Origin: an uncultured Nannocystaceae bacterium
GTDB taxonomy: Bacteria; Myxococcota_A; Polyangia; Nannocystales; Nannocystaceae
Reading direction: 5' to 3'
Assembly (NCBI GenBank): GCA_938084085.1
Contig: CALKDV010000389.1
Coordinates: forward strand, 1 to 11,984
DNA: 11,984 bases
Positions 1 to 5,057 of this stretch are shown here, in pieces. The translations under genes and the position numbers were made by a program. Numbering within the stretch: the stretch's first letter is position 1; every line of letters begins with the position of its first letter. The notes beneath the pieces were generated by a model. That model saw only the letters and a program-made list of their open reading frames with translations. It was not told where the DNA came from and searched no databases.

Positions 1-288
1 CCGTGTGCGCTGATCATGCTCGGTGAGGACGCGAAGAAGCGCGCAGACGCGGACCCGAGCGCGAAGGAGGCCATGGTCGCCTCGCTCGCGGCGCACATGG
101 AGTCCGTCAACGCCGAGCTCCCTCATCACGAACACATGTCCTTTGGCGTGGTCGTGCAAGATGAGTGGCTCATCGACAACGGGTTCTTGACTCCGACCAT
201 GAAGCTCAAGCGTAACTCCATTGAGGACTGCTACGGTCCCAAGCTCGACGGCTGGTACGACGCCGGCGCCAAGCTCATGTGGGAGTAG
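1..288 (+). CDS. Long-chain acyl-CoA synthetase (AMP-forming), C-terminal fragment
   Basis: The reading frame is open from the first base and ends at TAG 286-288, so only the last 95 codons are present. The fragment is the C-terminal subdomain of an ANL-superfamily adenylate-forming enzyme, which activates fatty acids to acyl-AMP and then acyl-CoA. The key sign is the segment reading NGFLTPTMKLKRN (about bases 178-216). It matches the end of long-chain fatty acid-CoA ligases, and the first Lys of MKLK aligns with the catalytic A10 lysine of the family. The following YGPKLDGWY is also typical of these ligases. The gene converges on the aminotransferase, with 10 bases between the stops and no visible hairpin-plus-T terminator there. 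Substrate chain length cannot be judged from this piece, and the adenylation core lies outside the window. Confidence 0.88.
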   Translation, partial: PCALIMLGEDAKKRADADPSAKEAMVASLAAHMESVNAELPHHEHMSFGVVVQDEWLIDNGFLTPTMKLKRNSIEDCYGPKLDGWYDAGAKLMWE

Positions 289-298
289 CGGCGCGCGG

Positions 299-1552
299 TT
301 AGGCGCGATGACGTTCGATGAGGGCTTCGATTCGATCGAGGCCCTCTTTAATTTCGGGCATGCTCGGGCCAAAGGAGATCCGCACGAAGTGTTGGAGTCT
401 CGACGGGAGGTGCTCTCGGCGCTTGCCGGGATCGACGTCGAAAAAGACTCCGGGCACGCAGATCACCCGCTCGTCCAGGCAGGCGCGGAAAAAGTCCATG
501 CCGTTGCGGAGCGTCGGGGGCAGTTGCTGGAGCCCCGCGAACAGGTAGAAGGCCCCACCACTGGGCGCTGACTGAGCCAAGCCCATGCGCCTCAAGCGGT
601 CCATGGCATACGTCCTCTTGGTGGCGAAGGACGCCTGGATCGCGCGCGCTTCGAGGCGCGCGTGGTCGGGCTCAAGCAGGGGGAGCGCCGCCCGCTGGAG
701 CAGGTGGGGGGCGCCGCCGTCGAGGAACGAACCCGCGGACGCCACCCGTTCAATGACACTCTTGGGTCCGACCGTCCAGGACAACCGAAGCCCAGGGTAG
801 CGCCAATTCTTCGTGAGCCCGTCCACGACGACCACCGGGTCTCGATCGACGTCGTCGACGAACTCGGCCGCGCTGCTCGCTTCGGGGACGTCGTCGCCGT
901 ACAGGTAGTGCGCGTAGAATTCGTCCAAGATGAGCGCACATCCGTGGGCGCGGGCGGTGTGTACCCACGCGTCCAAATCTTCGCCCGTCACCGCGACCCC
1001 GGTGGGGTTGCAGGGGTTGGACAAGAGCATGGCGGCGAGGCCGGCGCCCCGGATCTCCCGCTGCAAGCGGGCTTGGCTCAGCGTGAATCCCTCGTCTTCG
1101 TGCAAGGAGATCGGGATCGGCACGAAGGCGCGAAAGATCGCCAAAAGCTCCTCGTAGGCGGTGTAGTCGGGGAGGAGGTGTCCAAGGTGCACCCCGCCGA
1201 GCGAGGCCGCGATGCGGGTGAGCGCGGCGCGGCCACCGGCGGCAATAGCGACGTTGTGGGCGGTGTACTGGCTTTTTTTGCCGCGCCGATATCGGTGGTT
1301 GTAGAGGGCCGCGACCGATTCTCGGAGGTCTTGCGTGCCAGGGACCGGCCCGTACTCACTGGTTGTGGCGTCGAGGGGGGCGTGTTGCAGCCGCGGGGGT
1401 GCGTCGGGGAGCGACCCCGTCTCGGGTGCGCCCTGGCCAAGATTCACCCAGTCGGGGTTGCCGTAGTGGAACCCGCGCTGCGCTGCTTCGTTCATCACAA
1501 AGATGACCCCGGTGCGCGGCACCGGCCGAAACGCGTTGTCGACGGCGTCCAT
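299..1552 (-). CDS. PLP-dependent aminotransferase, class I/II (fold type I)
   Basis: A 417-residue protein, about the usual length for an aspartate/aromatic/alanine-type aminotransferase. It should move an amino group between an amino acid and a 2-oxo acid through pyridoxal phosphate in the cytoplasm. Visible motifs in order: LGQGAPE near residues 38-44 (substrate-side loop), SNPCNPTG at 178-185, LDEFY at 209-213 (Asp210 should pair with the pyridine nitrogen and Tyr213 with the PLP oxygen), GLTKNWRYPGLRLSW from 245 with the Schiff-base lysine K248 and phosphate-side R256, SGGAFYLF at 331-338, and FVRISFG with the carboxylate-binding R391. All catalytic residues are present. The ATG at 1552 gives a full-length N terminus; its ribosome site is weak (GGAAGG about 15 bases away). 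The transglycosylase gene lies 110 bases upstream on the same strand. The amino acid used is not deducible; 'aspartate aminotransferase' would be overcalling. Confidence 0.9.
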   Translation of the reverse strand: MDAVDNAFRPVPRTGVIFVMNEAAQRGFHYGNPDWVNLGQGAPETGSLPDAPPRLQHAPLDATTSEYGPVPGTQDLRESVAALYNHRYRRGKKSQYTAHNVAIAAGGRAALTRIAASLGGVHLGHLLPDYTAYEELLAIFRAFVPIPISLHEDEGFTLSQARLQREIRGAGLAAMLLSNPCNPTGVAVTGEDLDAWVHTARAHGCALILDEFYAHYLYGDDVPEASSAAEFVDDVDRDPVVVVDGLTKNWRYPGLRLSWTVGPKSVIERVASAGSFLDGGAPHLLQRAALPLLEPDHARLEARAIQASFATKRTYAMDRLRRMGLAQSAPSGGAFYLFAGLQQLPPTLRNGMDFFRACLDERVICVPGVFFDVDPGKRREHLPSRLQHFVRISFGPSMPEIKEGLDRIEALIERHRA

Positions 1553-1558
1553 GTCTTC

Positions 1559-1587
1559 GGACTACCCACCTTCCACGTGGTCGTCAA
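1559..1587 (-). promoter_or_regulatory. Weak promoter-like pair with a palindromic spacer before the aminotransferase
   Basis: On the minus strand TTGACG (1587-1582) is followed after 17 bases by TAGTCC (1564-1559). The -35 matches consensus at five of six positions; the -10 matches at only two, so this is a weak candidate. The spacer contains the perfect 8-base palindrome CCACGTGG (1573-1580). If used, transcription would start at or next to the ATG at 1552, giving a leaderless message. Confidence 0.2.
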
Positions 1588-1662
1588 CTTCGCATCGCCC
1601 GTGGAGCAGCGACGCTCGATGGGGGGAGATCGCTCACGGCTGGCGACGCGCGGGCTCGCCGA

Positions 1663-2601
1663 CTAGTCGAGGACGGAGGGCAGCCAGTCTGGACCGCGCT
1701 CTTGGCTGCTGTTGTCGCTGGCGACGAGGGTCGGGCTGGATTCTACTGCCTCCCCCTCAGACACCTCTGGAGGCTGGGTTACGTCAAGATCCGGTCGGCG
1801 CTCGAACACCGGCTGCTCGTTCATGGGATCCCCAATCGGGCCGTCTGTGGTCGCGACGACGACGGGCGCCTGCGCGTCTGGGGTCAAGGTGGTGACGGCC
1901 TCCAGAGCTGCGGGCGAAGGCTCGGCTGTGACAACGACGGGCGCTTGCGCGACGGCGGCAGCATCGGTCGCGGGGGCAGGCTCGTGATGGGGGGCGCGGG
2001 TGGGGGCGTCGGCCTGCGCCATGCGTCGGGCTCTCAGTTTTTTCTCGGTGAAATATCCGCGTGCGGTGAGGACCTTGTCTACGTAGCCGCGGGAGCGGGC
2101 GGGCAGGCGGCCTCCGTTCCGCGTCCACTTGGAGACGTTGCCGGGCCCCGCGTTGTAGGCCGCGAGGGCGTACTTGAGGTTGCCGTCGTAGCGGTTGAGC
2201 ATCTTGCGCAGGTAGTAGGCCCCAGCTGTGACGTTGAACTCGGAGTTGTAGGGGCGCGAGCGTCGATCGAGCTGAGTCGCCAGGCTCTTGGCGGTGGCGG
2301 GCATCAGCTGCATGAGCCCCTTGGCGCCCGCGGGCGAGGTGGCCTTGGGATCGAAGCGACTCTCCACCCAGATCATCCCGCGGAGCAGATCTGGATCGAG
2401 CCGATATTCGTTCGCGGCGCGCTTCACAATCTTGTCTGTGGCGCGGATTTTGGCCTTCATGGAGGAGTCAAAGCCCGCGGCTTTGGTCGCGCCGGAGGCT
2501 TGGTTGGTCCCGGCGCGGCCGCCTGAGGAGCTCGCGCAACCGCCACATGCGACGGTGATGCAAAGGAGGCATTGTCCAAAAAATCGGTTCAGCGAAGGCA
2601 T
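1663..2601 (-). CDS. Exported SLT-family lytic transglycosylase, probable lipoprotein
   Basis: A 312-residue protein with one SLT (GH23-like) domain at about residues 55-165. Such enzymes cleave the MurNAc-GlcNAc bond of peptidoglycan to leave 1,6-anhydroMurNAc. The catalytic glutamate is E80 in WVESRFDP, followed by GLMQLMP (95-101) and AYNAGPG (148-154), the standard SLT signatures. The N terminus is short, hydrophobic and ends in Cys-rich TVACGGC, which fits a lipoprotein signal with C19 or C22 as the lipidated residue. Neither is a textbook lipobox, so plain Sec export is possible. Residues about 197-312 are a Pro/Ala/Glu-rich tail without a recognised domain, containing AQAPVVV twice (218-224, 243-249). 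The start is well supported: GGAGGGG at 2610-2604 precedes the ATG. It resembles MltC/Slt-type proteins, but the family member cannot be fixed. Confidence 0.9.
   Translation of the reverse strand: MPSLNRFFGQCLLCITVACGGCASSSGGRAGTNQASGATKAAGFDSSMKAKIRATDKIVKRAANEYRLDPDLLRGMIWVESRFDPKATSPAGAKGLMQLMPATAKSLATQLDRRSRPYNSEFNVTAGAYYLRKMLNRYDGNLKYALAAYNAGPGNVSKWTRNGGRLPARSRGYVDKVLTARGYFTEKKLRARRMAQADAPTRAPHHEPAPATDAAAVAQAPVVVTAEPSPAALEAVTTLTPDAQAPVVVATTDGPIGDPMNEQPVFERRPDLDVTQPPEVSEGEAVESSPTLVASDNSSQERGPDWLPSVLD
1859..1951. repeat. Duplicated 18-base segment in the transglycosylase tail
   Basis: Bases 1859-1876 and 1934-1951 are identical at 17 of 18 positions and lie 75 bases (25 codons) apart in the same frame. 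They encode the repeated peptide AQAPVV on the minus strand, which points to an internal duplication in the low-complexity tail. Confidence 0.6.
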
Positions 2602-2616
2602 GACCCCTCCAACCTG

Positions 2617-2629
2617 CCGCCAAGGGCGG
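2617..2629 (-). other. Small hairpin before the transglycosylase ribosome site
   Basis: CCGCC (2617-2621) and GGCGG (2625-2629) form a 5-bp stem with a 3-base loop, seven bases upstream of the GGAGGGG ribosome site. It could influence ribosome access, but it is short and GC-rich sequence makes such stems common. Confidence 0.25.
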
Positions 2630-2688
2630 TTCTCACCAAGTTTTCTGCGCGTATTGAAAGGTAAGACTTAAAACCACACTGAACAGAG

Positions 2689-2721
2689 ATCACCAGTGAT
2701 TGCGCGTTTTGCGCAAAGGTG
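2689..2721. promoter_or_regulatory. Adjacent inverted repeats in the divergent intergenic region
   Basis: Two perfect dyads abut. ATCAC-CA-GTGAT spans 2689-2700. TTGCGC-GTTTT-GCGCAA spans 2700-2716, flanked by outer arms CACC (2691-2694) and GGTG (2718-2721). They lie about 90-120 bases upstream of the transglycosylase start and 33 bases upstream of the predicted rplU -35 box. That is a plausible place for an operator serving either gene. There is no T-tract after the hairpin, so it is not a normal terminator. No cognate regulator is visible. Confidence 0.35.
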
Positions 2722-2753
2722 CCATACATTGGTAGATCGAGTCGCTTGATCAC

Positions 2754-2781
2754 TTGACCGGGGGCGCGTGTTCCATAGACT
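2754..2781 (+). promoter_or_regulatory. Predicted sigma70-type promoter of rplU-rpmA(-obgE)
   Basis: TTGACC at 2754-2759 (five of six consensus positions) is followed after 16 bases by TAGACT at 2776-2781 (four of six). Expected transcription start is near 2788, leaving a leader of about 105 bases before rplU. This is the best promoter-like pair seen in the 291-base gap between the transglycosylase and rplU, and it is oriented toward the ribosomal genes. Confidence 0.5.
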
Positions 2782-2787
2782 GCGCTT

Positions 2788-2892
2788 CCTTCGAGTCCGC
2801 GCGAAGTTCAACCACGCGGGAGCTCGGGACCGAGCAGACGGTCCTCGCATGGGCGGGCGCATCGCACCAAACGAAATCGAGACGCGATTCAA
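2788..2892 (+). promoter_or_regulatory. Structured 5' leader of rplU, possible L21 autoregulatory element
   Basis: Two small stems are visible. GCTCG-GGAC-CGAGC spans 2822-2835. AATCG-AGACG-CGATT spans 2875-2889 and ends three bases before the rplU ATG. No good Shine-Dalgarno is present; the only purine run, GAGA at 2879-2882, lies in the second stem and loop. L21 leaders that feed back on their own operon are known in Firmicutes; I do not recognise this sequence as a member of that family, so the regulatory role is inference from position and structure. Confidence 0.3.
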
Positions 2893-3210
2893 ATGAGCGA
2901 ACAAGCGATCATCAAAACAGGCGGGAAGCAGTACCGCATCAACAAGGGCGACAAAGTCCGCATCGATCGTATTGATGGTGAAGAGGGCGCCGGGGTCGAG
3001 TTCGACCAGGTGTTGCTCATGGGTTCTGGCGACGGCACGAAGATCGGTACGCCCATCCTCGTGGGGGCGAAGGTCTCTGCCGAGATCGTCAGGCAAGGTA
3101 AGGGCCCAAAGCTCATCGTCTACAAGTTTCGCCGACGTAAGAACTACCGCCGCAAGCGCGGTCACCGTCAACATTTCACCGAGATCAAGATCACGGGAAT
3201 CGCGGGCTAA
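2893..3210 (+). CDS. rplU: 50S ribosomal protein L21
   Basis: A 105-residue protein, the usual length for bL21, which binds 23S rRNA (domain I) and helps assemble the large subunit. It has the conserved N-terminal IIKTGGKQYRI (6-16), the IGTPILVGAKV strand region (51-61) and the highly basic C-terminal signature FRRRKNYRRKRGHRQHF (79-95). The ATG at 2893 is the only sensible start, since the protein begins directly with the family's N terminus, although the ribosome site is poor. The gene opens the rplU-rpmA-obgE cluster found in most bacteria; rpmA starts 22 bases after its stop. High expression is expected from the upstream promoter. Confidence 0.98.
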   Translation: MSEQAIIKTGGKQYRINKGDKVRIDRIDGEEGAGVEFDQVLLMGSGDGTKIGTPILVGAKVSAEIVRQGKGPKLIVYKFRRRKNYRRKRGHRQHFTEIKITGIAG

Positions 3211-3231
3211 GCCCAGAACGAAGAGGACACC

Positions 3232-3510
3232 ATGGCACACAAAAAAGGTCAGGGATCAATTAAGAATGGGCGCGACTCAAACGCGCAGTTTCGCGGCGTC
3301 AAGCGCTTCGGTGGTCAGGTCGTGAAGGCCGGAAACATCATCGTACGCCAGGTTGGCGGCCATATGAAGGCTGGACCGAACGTCGGCACCGGACGCGACT
3401 TTACCTTGTTTGCGCTCGTCGACGGCACCGTGAAGTTTAGCAAGCGTGGACGAGAGCGACGCACCTTCGTGGGGATCGAGCCCCTCGCTGAGTCGGCCGC
3501 GGCCGAGTAG
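3232..3510 (+). CDS. rpmA: 50S ribosomal protein L27
   Basis: A 92-residue bL27. Its flexible N terminus reaches the peptidyl-transferase centre and helps position tRNA. The protein begins MAHKKG directly, so it has no cleavable N-terminal extension of the Firmicutes kind. NGRDSNAQF (12-20), GVKRFGGQ (22-29), KAGNIIVRQ (32-40) and NVGTGRDFTLFALVDG (50-65) are all family hallmarks. One oddity: the residue after RQ is Val41 where most L27 proteins have Arg, and the next few residues (GGHMKAG) also differ from the common RGTKFHPG-like sequence. AGAGGA at 3222-3227 is a good ribosome site four bases before the ATG. A strong terminator follows the stop codon. Confidence 0.97.
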   Translation: MAHKKGQGSIKNGRDSNAQFRGVKRFGGQVVKAGNIIVRQVGGHMKAGPNVGTGRDFTLFALVDGTVKFSKRGRERRTFVGIEPLAESAAAE

Positions 3511-3543
3511 TTGTCGCCGCTCCGCGCGGCGCGGGAATGGAAC

Positions 3544-3584
3544 AACCTCGCGTCCGTTCTGGTGACGGCACGCGAGGTTTTTTT
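3544..3584 (+). terminator. Rho-independent terminator after rpmA, abutting the obgE start
   Basis: The arms AACCTCGCGT (3544-3553) and ACGCGAGGTT (3570-3579) pair perfectly over 10 bp. The stem can extend by CCGT (3554-3557) with ACGG (3565-3568) past a one-base bulge at 3569, leaving a 7-base loop. The 3' side runs into seven T residues at 3578-3584. This is a textbook intrinsic terminator. It ends five bases before the obgE ATG at 3590, and its 3' arm holds GAGG (3574-3577), the only ribosome-site-like purine stretch for obgE, so the hairpin could restrict both transcription and translation of that gene. Confidence 0.88.
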
Positions 3585-3589
3585 ACGTT

Positions 3590-4816
3590 ATGCGTTTCAT
3601 CGACCGAGTGCGAATCTGTGTGCGTGCCGGAGACGGAGGCAACGGCGCGGTCGCGTGGCGCCGGGAGGCACACGTCCCCCAGGGCGGACCCGCCGGCGGA
3701 GACGGCGGCGAAGGGGGCAACGTGCTGCTCGAGGCGGACTCCTCGTTGACCACGCTGCTCGATCTCAAATTCAAGCAGCAGTTTAGGGCGGAGCCCGGGA
3801 CCTCCGGCGCGAACAAAGGCAAGCACGGGAGGGCGGGGCGCGACGCCATCATCCGCGTGCCCGTGGGGAGCATGGTGTACTTCGAAGGCCTCGCCGGCCC
3901 GAGCGGGACCCCACCCCCGTGGAAAGAAGACGAGGCGGGAGCCGCGGACGCCGCCGTCGATTCGGGCATCGAGACCATTTATGTGGTCGACGAGTCCGAC
4001 GAGGATCCCGACGGCCTGTTCGAGATCGGGGAGGGGGTCATGGAGCCCATCCACAACATGCCGACCCTCGTGGCGAAGGAGCTAGAGCCGCTCGCGTTGG
4101 AGCGCCACGAGCTTTTGGGCGATCTACGCCAGGTGGGGCAGCAGCTTCTCGTGGCCCGCGGAGGGCGCGCTGGGCGCGGAAACCTGCGATTTAAGACCTC
4201 CACGAACCGGGGCCCCGACCGCGCAGAACCGGGAAGCGCGGGCGACGCGCTTTGGCTCCGCATCGAGCTCAAGCTCCTCGCCGATGTGGGGGTCGTGGGC
4301 TTCCCCAACGTGGGGAAATCCACGCTGATCCGCGCGGTCTCGAAGGCGCGACCTGAAGTGGGAGACTACCCGTTTACGACGCTCACACCGCATCTTGGGG
4401 TTATTTCGCTGCCACCGGATCGGTCGTTTGTCATGGCCGACGTGCCGGGTTTGGTGCGAGGCGCGAGCGCGGGGCGAGGCCTGGGCCACCGGTTTTTGAA
4501 GCATCTCGAACGCACCCGGGTGTTGCTGCACGTGATCGCTCCCGATCCCGCAGAGGATCGCTCGCCCGTCGAAGATCTTGACGCGCTCGAGCAGGAATTG
4601 CGTCAGTACGGGGATATGTTTGAGGGGCGCCCCCGGGTGGTGGCACTCAACAAGGTCGACAGCGAGGAGGGCGCGGCGCTGATTGCGGAGACCCAGGCGG
4701 CTTTGCGCGCCCGAAATATCCCGCTGTTCCCGATCTCGGCCCACACCCACGAGGGCCTCGATCGTCTCCTTGAGGCCCTCTGGCGACGGTTGGAGCACTT
4801 CAGCGTTCCCAGATAA
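3590..4816 (+). CDS. obgE: GTPase Obg/CgtA with an unusual insertion
   Basis: A 408-residue Obg-family GTPase that associates with the 50S subunit and links ribosome maturation to growth and stress. The glycine-rich Obg fold starts at residue 1 (MRFIDRVRI, then RAGDGGNG at 12-19 and GGPAGGDGGEGG at 32-43), which fixes the start at 3590. The GTPase domain has G1 GFPNVGKST (237-245), switch-I YPFTTL (260-265), G3 DVPG (284-287), G4 NKVD (354-357) and G5 SAH (383-385). It ends after the G domain, with no C-terminal OCT domain. Between the VPVGS (90-94) and GDL (177-179) landmarks there are about 71 more residues than in E. coli ObgE. This insertion is acidic and Pro/Ala-rich. Nothing suggests the protein is inactive. 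Transcription must pass the terminator just upstream or start within it. Confidence 0.96.
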   Translation: MRFIDRVRICVRAGDGGNGAVAWRREAHVPQGGPAGGDGGEGGNVLLEADSSLTTLLDLKFKQQFRAEPGTSGANKGKHGRAGRDAIIRVPVGSMVYFEGLAGPSGTPPPWKEDEAGAADAAVDSGIETIYVVDESDEDPDGLFEIGEGVMEPIHNMPTLVAKELEPLALERHELLGDLRQVGQQLLVARGGRAGRGNLRFKTSTNRGPDRAEPGSAGDALWLRIELKLLADVGVVGFPNVGKSTLIRAVSKARPEVGDYPFTTLTPHLGVISLPPDRSFVMADVPGLVRGASAGRGLGHRFLKHLERTRVLLHVIAPDPAEDRSPVEDLDALEQELRQYGDMFEGRPRVVALNKVDSEEGAALIAETQAALRARNIPLFPISAHTHEGLDRLLEALWRRLEHFSVPR

Positions 4817-4992
4817 AGTGTCCCGGCTGCACTCGCGGCCGAGCGGTAGCGAGGGGCTCCATCGCGCGCTCCCGCGTCGGGTCGTGCGGCGGTCGAATGC
4901 GTTGTGGCGAAGGGTGTCCTCGCTCCGTCCGGGTCGTGTCTCGATCCGGCCCGCTTTGACGGCCGATTCCTGGCCGTGAAGTTGGCGGCGCT

Positions 4993-5018
4993 GCGCCAGG
5001 CTTGGTAGCCTGGAACGC
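4993..5018 (+). other. Hairpin upstream of the exported-protein operon
   Basis: CCAGGCT (4996-5002) and AGCCTGG (5007-5013) form a perfect 7-bp stem with loop TGGT. GCG (4993-4995) and CGC (5016-5018) can extend it past an AA bulge. No T-tract follows, so it is not an ordinary terminator for obgE. It ends exactly where an in-frame GTG (5019) begins. In the rest of the 241-base gap between obgE and the next start I see no convincing promoter. Confidence 0.45.
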
Positions 5019-5057
5019 GTGAACTGGCCGCAAACCACCGCACGATTTCGATGTTCG

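Noticed and set aside
289..298. Bidirectional terminator between the converging acyl-CoA synthetase and aminotransferase genes
   Set aside because: The 10-base gap and its flanks show no stem followed by a T-tract on either strand.
1273..1279. Seven-A run on the minus strand (A7 then GC) in the aminotransferase as a programmed frameshift site
   Set aside because: The A-AAA-AAG heptamer is not aligned with the zero frame, no downstream pseudoknot is apparent, and the single-frame product is already complete and normal.
662..1666. 334-codon plus-strand open frame over the aminotransferase
   Set aside because: The opposite strand carries a complete aminotransferase with every catalytic motif; the plus-strand frame shows no recognisable motif and is a GC-bias shadow.
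1702..2526. 274-codon plus-strand open frame over the transglycosylase
   Set aside because: Gly-rich shadow of the minus-strand SLT gene; no motif and no ribosome site fitting its start.
3516..3530. GCCGC-TCCGC-GCGGC hairpin just after rpmA as a second terminator
   Set aside because: The stem is only 5 bp and no T-tract follows; the real terminator is the hairpin at 3544-3584.
4956..4984. TTGACG upstream of the exported-protein operon as a -35 box
   Set aside because: At 16-18 bases spacing the candidate -10 hexamers (GAAGTT, AAGTTG, AGTTGG) do not resemble TATAAT.
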